64,000 nucleotides of DNA from Diphasiastrum complanatum (Eukaryota > Streptophyta > Lycopodiopsida > Lycopodiales > Lycopodiaceae). Made by a program: the position numbers and the translations under genes. The stretch spans positions 44,393,054 through 44,457,053 of the forward strand of contig CM055109.1 of the NCBI GenBank assembly GCA_029204225.1, read 5' to 3'. Below the pieces are notes generated by a model, which saw only the letters and a program-made list of their open reading frames with translations, was not told the origin of the DNA and did not search any database. This document shows positions 58,430 through 64,000 of the stretch, one piece after another. How positions within the stretch are numbered: position 1 is the stretch's first letter; every line of letters begins with the position of its first letter.

Positions 58430-58799
58430 GGGTTATATGTCCTAGGTCAACAATCTTACTGATAGACAAAAAGAATATATTGCTGCCACAAATGCTACCA
58501 AGGCGGCAATCTTGCTCAAAGATATGCTAGTAGACATCAACCTTGCTCAACAAAATCCTACTCTTCTTTATTGTGATAATCAAAGCACTATCTCTAAATC
58601 CGATATTTCATTCTCGAAGTAAACGTTATCAAAATCAAATACTATTATGTCAGGAAAAAAAGTGTAGAGCAAGGAATTCATTCTTATTTTTGCAAAAAGG
58701 AGTTTATGGCAACAAATTACTTTACCAAAGCACTATCAAAGGACAATCATATCATACTTCTGAAAATCGAAAGTTTTCATGATCCAGATTAAGGAGGAG
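58430..58799 (+). mobile_element. Ty1-copia RNase H C-terminus
   Basis: Translation gives RQKEYIAATNATKAAILLKD, DINLAQQNPTLLYCDNQSTI and, after a frame change, remnants of FHSRSKRYQNQ. This is the last part of copia RNase H (xEAEYIAAxxATKEAxWL, then CDNQSTI). It is followed by the purine tract AAGGAGGAG and an LTR. Stops are present. Confidence 0.82.
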
Positions 58800-59540
58800 A
58801 GTTGGATTTCAAAGTTCAAGTGGAAATCCACTTTTTAATGAGTATCTTGAAATTGGAAAATATTCAAAAAAATTTGAAGATTGCATTCTGAACACAAGAT
58901 CGAAATTGAGAATCAAATTTCATTTCGACCCTAGGAATCGATTTTGATTTCAACCCTAGCCTGGATTAACTGGTAGAAAGGAATTTGAATAATTTCAACC
59001 ACCCTAGCACTCATTTCAGCCCATGGTTTGTTTTTGACCCAAGATCTATTTCGACCCTGACAACTATATTTGACCCAAGGTCTATTTCAACCCTTGTGTC
59101 TATTTTGACCCAGGTCATAATCCAATTATGAACCAGTGACAATGTTGATAGTTTCCTACTCTGTACATACAAGTTGAGGATCTATGGTGACCTTTATATA
59201 CTATAGAATGGATTAGCCAACATAGTAAAACTACTTGTAATCATTCTCAATACCTTAGGACTAGTAGATTGATGTTATACATAACAAGGAATGTGTTGAG
59301 TTTTAGGTCAAGGCAACAAGGCAAGAGCAATTTTCAAGTTAGTAGTTATTGTACTCCTATGATATTCCTGAAGATCAATTTTCTGATGAGAAGTATTTGT
59401 AGCTCTTGGCTTCAATATCTGATTATCTTACATATTGTTGGTTTAATCAGATTACTTCTGCTTAATACATTCTTTGTCTGAGTAGTGCACTACATAATTT
59501 GATTGGCATAGTTTGTCTTCCGCTGCTACTACCTATTCAG
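58800..59540 (+). repeat. Probable 3' LTR of the preceding copia remnant
   Basis: Directly after AAGGAGGAG comes (A)GTTGGATTTCAAAG. This resembles the TGTTGGA start of other copia LTRs in the window with its first bases changed. Its start shares TTAATGAGTATCTTGAAATTG with the LTR at 18962-19578. The right end, near 59540, is uncertain. Confidence 0.5.
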
Positions 59541-59574
59541 ACATTTTCTGAATCCACTGTTGAATTTTCAATTT

Positions 59575-59842
59575 TACAACAAAAAGCAATGATCCACAAC
59601 AAAGGAAAATCAAAGGAATCTCTTGCATCCACCTCATACCAACCTTTAATGTCAAATTAAAGTCACTTGCACAAAAAATATTCACATGAAGGATGATCTG
59701 CAACAAAGGGAGCATGACGATTATACAACAAAAGAAATACCTACATCCACCAAAAAACCCCACATGGAGGTAGTGTGCTGCACCTTGCAGGAGAACAACC
59801 AACACACCTACAACAAAATAAAAAGTGTCCATGCAAGAAGTG
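59575..59842 (-). repeat. Right arm of an inverted repeat pair
   Basis: Inverted copy of 57095-57316, longer because it keeps a block around CACACTACCTCCATGTGGGG. The arms flank the copia fragments at 57380-58410 and 58430-59540. Confidence 0.8.
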
Positions 59843-59936
59843 TCATGGAAGCTTTTTCTTGTTTTGTGTTTGTCCTCTCTTCTGATTCGCGAACAATAAT
59901 CTGTCTTTGAATTTTCTTTTCGTGCAAAAGCTCTTA

Positions 59937-60621
59937 TGGGATCCCAGACACTCGACTACGCATCACAGAACATATTTTATTCTAGCAATCAAGAGACACA
60001 ACACAAGGCCAAGAATTACACGAAATAGAGCGATTATATTGTCAGTTTGGTTTTAGAGGGAGATCATCAGTGTCTCGCTCGTTGGCGGATTGACTCTCTA
60101 CTCTTTCGTTGTGTTCTGCTCGTTGGCAGACTTTCATGCACAGCTCTGGTATTTTGCTTTCTTACTCTATTCGCTACGTCTCTCTTTGTTTCTTACAGAT
60201 CTCTGTATTCACTATCTCTCTTCACGGTTATGATCCAGAGAGGATTGTTTATACCTCCACTATGTGGAGTTTACAAGATAGCTAAACGTAGAATTACAAG
60301 ACTAGTTAACGCTAATCAACTAGTTAGTTAGTCTCCGTCGTTGCTATTCGTTTCAGCTGGGCGTAAACCCGTTGAGCTGCCAGCTGACGGCGCGAAGGAT
60401 TTCTCTTCGTTTGTTTCGTTTTTTTCATTTCTTTTCGTAGTCTTCGTTCTGCGTCCATTTTGCGCTTTGTGGTCTTGGAGGTGTGTTTACGATTCGCGAT
60501 TGATTCGCAAATCGTTCGTGCTTCAAGTCAAAGACACGTTGACTGTCGCGAATTGTTCTTGTTCGACCTTCGTGTCTTGTTCGTGCTGCGACAAAGTTGT
60601 AGGAGTTCACCATTTCTGACA
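59937..60621 (-). repeat. Probable 3' LTR of the minus-strand copia fragment
   Basis: On the minus strand the pol end is followed by CAAGAGGGAG and then TGTCAGAAATGG from 60621, a polypurine tract plus LTR start. The left end at 59937 is a guess based on a TG and no target duplication was found. Content resembles the block at 38881-39985. Confidence 0.5.
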
Positions 60622-61700
60622 CTCCCTCTTGAACCTTGCAGCTTTGTTCGTTCAATCCAATTGCCTCTCTTTGCTTGGTAAAGAGTGGCTTGTCGAGCAG
60701 TTTTGTGAGGAGATCTGCAATCATACTTTCTGATTTTATGAACTAAACCTGGAGCTCTCCTTTCGAGATCAAATCTCGAATGTGATGGTACTTCAGAGGA
60801 ATGTGCTTCGTCTTTGAATGGAAGACAGGATCCTGGGACAGATAGATGGCACTCTGGGAGTCCATCATCATCGTGCTTGGCCCCTCTTGTGGTATCTCGA
60901 TTGCCTCCAACATCATCCGCAACCACACTATCTCATTCACCACTTTCGAGGCTGCGACATACTCAGCTTCGCAAGAGGATTGAGCTACCAGGGTTTGCTT
61001 TTTGCATATCCAACTGATTGCAGCTCCACACGCTATTGTACATCCTCCAGTAATGGACTTGTTGTCATCATTGCAGCTCGCCCAGTTCGCATCACTGTAG
61101 TGATGCAGCTTGAATCTTTTCTCCTCGTTTCTAGCTCTGTAGGTTAATCCAATATTCTGGGTACCTTTCAGATACTGTAGGATTCGTTTGGCCATTTGCC
61201 AATGTGCTAGACCAGGATTGGAATAGAATTGGCTCAATGCATAAACAGAGAAGGCCAGATCCGGTCTGGTACAGATTGTCAAGTACATCAAACTCCCGAT
61301 TAAGTTCTGGTAGGGTATGCCTGCCATCTTATGTTCTTCCTCTTCTGTTTTTGGGCAATCTAGTTTCATGAGCTTGGCTCCAGCTATCATTGGTGTGGCT
61401 TTCTCTTTGCAGTCCATCATGTGGTACTGCTTCAGCACTCTTCTGGTGTATTTTGACTAACTCAAGTGCATTTCACCATTTGTTCAATCTCTTCTGATCT
61501 CCAGTCCAAGGCATTTTGTTGTTTCTCCAAGATCTGTGATTTCGTAGCTTTTAGAAATCTGACTCTTCGTGTCTCTGATCAACATCAAGGAATCTTCTAT
61601 CATCAGCGAATCATCCATGAAAATGGTCAGTATCACAAAATCCTGTCCTACTCTTTTGATGTAGACATTATAGTCTGGTTGAGTAGGTTGAAGTCCCCAA
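60622..61700 (-). mobile_element. Ty1-copia RT end and RNase H, decayed
   Basis: Minus-strand translation begins in reverse transcriptase with QPDYNVYIKRVGQDF and LTIFMDDSLMIED (FMDD in place of YVDD), then EITDLGETTKCLGLEI. After a break it runs from 61438: GIPYQNLIGSLMYLTICTRP, HYSDANWASC with SITGG, SSCEAEYVAASKV and VFHSKTKHIPLKYH of RNase H. It ends in ADLLTKLLDKPLFTKQR, the pol C-terminus. The N-terminal half of pol is gone at about 61700, where a second copia element begins in the opposite direction. Confidence 0.88.
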
Positions 61701-61745
61701 AAGTTCAAAGTTATTGCGGATGGAGTAAGAGAGCCCAATACAAAA

Positions 61746-64000
61746 TTGTACAGGTTGAATGCTCCAATTAAGGGGCAACATGGACTTGTATCATCCATTC
61801 CATCACAAACTGAGTTGTGGCATAAGAGGCTTGGTCACTTGAACTTGAGAAGCCTCAGTTTGATGAGAAAATTGGAGATGGTAACAAGATTGCCTACCAT
61901 AGAAGATCACTTAAAATCGATGTGCGAATCTTGTGTATATGGGAAGCAACATCGAGAGAAGTTCAATAAAGGAGATGTTGCAAGAGCAAAGAACATCCTG
62001 GATTTAATCCAAACAGATTTATGCGGGCTTATGAGGACCATGTCCTTAGGTAAAGCCTTCTGACCTTTATTGATGATATGTCACGTAAGACGTGGATCTA
62101 CTTCTTGAAGAAGAAATCAGATGCAATTGATAACTTCAAGAGCTTCAAAGCATTGGTCGAAAATCAGACAGCCAGGAAGATCAAAGTCCTAAGAACAGAT
62201 AGTGGAGGTGAGTACAAGTCTAATGACTTCAATGATCTTTGTGATCAATGTGGGATTAAAAGACAATTTACGCAAGCTCATACTCCTGCTCTCAATGGTG
62301 TACCTGAGCACAAGAATCGTACGATTGTGGAAAGTGCCAGATTTATGCTAGCTGAGATGAAACTACCAAAAGATTTTTGGTCAGAAGCATGTAGCATGGT
62401 AATCTATCTTCAAAATAGAAGTCCTACCATTGCCATACCAAAGATAACACCTGAGGAAGCATTCACGAAGAAGAAGCCAAAGGTGAACCACTTGCGAATC
62501 TTTGGATGTAAGGCCTTTGTACACATTCCTAAGGAAGAGAGACGTAAACTTGATGTAAAAGCTATCAAGTGCATATTCCTAGGATATGATGATCGTGTGA
62601 AGGGCTATAGATGTTTTGATCCAGTCAAAAACAAAATCCATATAAGCCGTGATGTTATCTTTGATGAATCCAAGATGTATGAAGATGAGGATGCTGAGAA
62701 GATAGACACATCTAGTGGGAAAGATGGTATAGTGAGGATACCACCTGATGATGATCCATTCATTGACCTTCCGAGTGATGAACATGAGGATACATCTCAA
62801 GATACTACTACTCAACCTCAAGAAACAGGTTGGAGAGGTAGGGACAAACCTTTTGGTGCAAGAAGGATTGAAGTTGCAGGTGACAAACGCAAAGAGAAGG
62901 ATGTACCGTGGGATACATTTTCACCAGGAAGCCAATCACCTGACATAAAGCTCCCTAAGTGGTTTGAGAGATTGTTGGAGAGCCGCGACATAGATGACTT
63001 TCTAAGATCATCTAACCAGGGAGAGCTATGAAGATCAACAAGAGAGAAGATACTACTTGAAAGGTATGAAGCAAATTATGCTCTCTTATCTAGCATTATT
63101 CAAAGCAAAGAACCTTCGAGTTATGGTGAAGCGAAGGATGATGACATTTGGGTCAAGGCCATGGGAGAGGAGATGGAGTCAATTGCTAAGCATAGCACAT
63201 GGGACTTAGTAGAACCACCAGTTGGCAAGAAACCCATTGGTTGCAAATGGGTATACAGGACTAAGTACCATGCAGATGGAAGTATAGCAAAACACAAAGC
63301 AAGATTAGTGATCAAAGGGTACGCACAAAATAAAGGCATCGACTATGAGGAGACCTTTGCGCCGGTTTGTAAGTGGAATACTCTACGTCTACTTATTGCT
63401 TTAGCTTCACATTTTGGTTGGCCTTTGCATCAGATGGATGTGAAATCTGCTTTTCTAAATGGTGAGTTAGAAGAAGAAGTGTTCATGGATCAACCTGAAG
63501 GCTTTGTAACGAAGGGACATGAAAATAAAGTATGTCGCTTGAAGAAAGCGCTTTATGGTCTTAAACAAGCACCACGTGCATGGTATAGCAGGATTGATGC
63601 CTTCGTTCAAAGGGGATGGTGAGAACACATTCTGATCCAAATCTATATGTCTTATGCTTTGATGGTATGGTTGTTTGATTGCTCTTTATGTTGATGACTT
63701 GATTATTACGGGAAATAATCAAGAGATGATAGACATGATTAAGAAAGACCTCATGGAACAATTCGAGATGACAGATCTCAGCCTGATGTATTACTGCCTT
63801 GGAGTAGAAGTGTGGCAAAAAGGACATGAAGTGGGTTTAACACAGGTGAAGTATGTCAAAGAGTTGCTGCACAAGTTTAGGTTGCAGGATTGCTAACCAA
63901 TAAACACTCCTATTGAACTAGGTAAAAAGCTTTCTAAGCTTGATGAGTCATAGTCATTTGATGCTATGCTATATAGACAGTAAGTAGGGAGCTTGATTTA
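61746..64000 (+). mobile_element. Ty1-copia integrase and reverse transcriptase, cut by the window end
   Basis: The fragment starts at the pre-integrase block (LYRLNAPIKG, LWHKRLGHLN, CESCVYGKQHREKF). Integrase follows with QTDLCG, RTDSGGEY and PEHKNRT (all three catalytic acids present), GCKAFVHIPKEERRKLD and ISRDVIFDE. Reverse transcriptase follows: GCKWVYRTKYHADGS, QMDVKSAFLNGELEE, KALYGLKQAPRAWY and LYVDDLIITGN. Frame breaks lie near 62060, 63030, 63625-63675 and 63894, so it is decayed although most motifs remain. Gag and protease are missing on the left. RNase H and the 3' LTR should lie beyond 64000. Confidence 0.9.

Overview
This window is nuclear DNA of a land plant. The evidence is spliced genes with GT-AG introns, a plant-type YTH (ECT) m6A reader, the plant UDP-apiose/UDP-xylose synthase gene (AXS), Ty1-copia and Ty3-gypsy retrotransposons primed by initiator tRNA-Met, and CACTA and hAT-like DNA transposon relics. 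Three host genes in 64 kb, with every gap filled by decayed elements, suggests a large repeat-rich genome. A fern or other non-angiosperm vascular plant is a guess; the sequence alone does not fix the species.

Layout. 0-11 kb: a decayed acidic reading frame followed by an LTR-like start, an odd array of the short motif TCGGATGTA, a dead Ty3-gypsy integrase, a hAT-like transposase relic and a tRNA-derived SINE-like repeat. 11.4-16.1 kb (+): a five-exon gene for an unrecognised 1117-residue protein with an N-terminal MGKC acylation-type motif. 17-20 kb: copia remnants, including one LTR that carries a primer binding site on one side and a polypurine tract on the other. 21-22.5 kb: a cluster of GA microsatellites. 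24.1-28.7 kb (-): a nine-exon YTH-domain gene of 776 residues. 29-42 kb: a second SINE copy, an LTR, a CACTA transposase relic, a decayed copia element with a probable LTR-type insertion inside it, and a gypsy 3' fragment. 43.9-55.2 kb (-): AXS in nine coding exons (386 residues). Its 8.4-kb first intron contains a nearly complete Ty3-gypsy chromovirus in antisense orientation. 57-64 kb: a pile of copia pieces in both orientations, the last one running off the window end.

The host genes are unrelated in function: RNA m6A reading, nucleotide-sugar synthesis for apiose/xylose cell-wall polymers, and an unknown. I saw no operon-like or cluster logic linking them and no clearly novel biological system. 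The most solid unusual result is the chromovirus in AXS intron 1. It has an exact 5-bp target duplication, two 451-bp LTRs differing at 6 positions by my manual alignment, non-canonical AG...CT termini, and a stop codon inside its chromodomain. The SINE-like family, the TCGGATGTA array and the tandem copia LTR arrangement are the next best leads. Exon coordinates were derived by hand from reading frame, splice dinucleotides and phase agreement; no alignment or database search was run.
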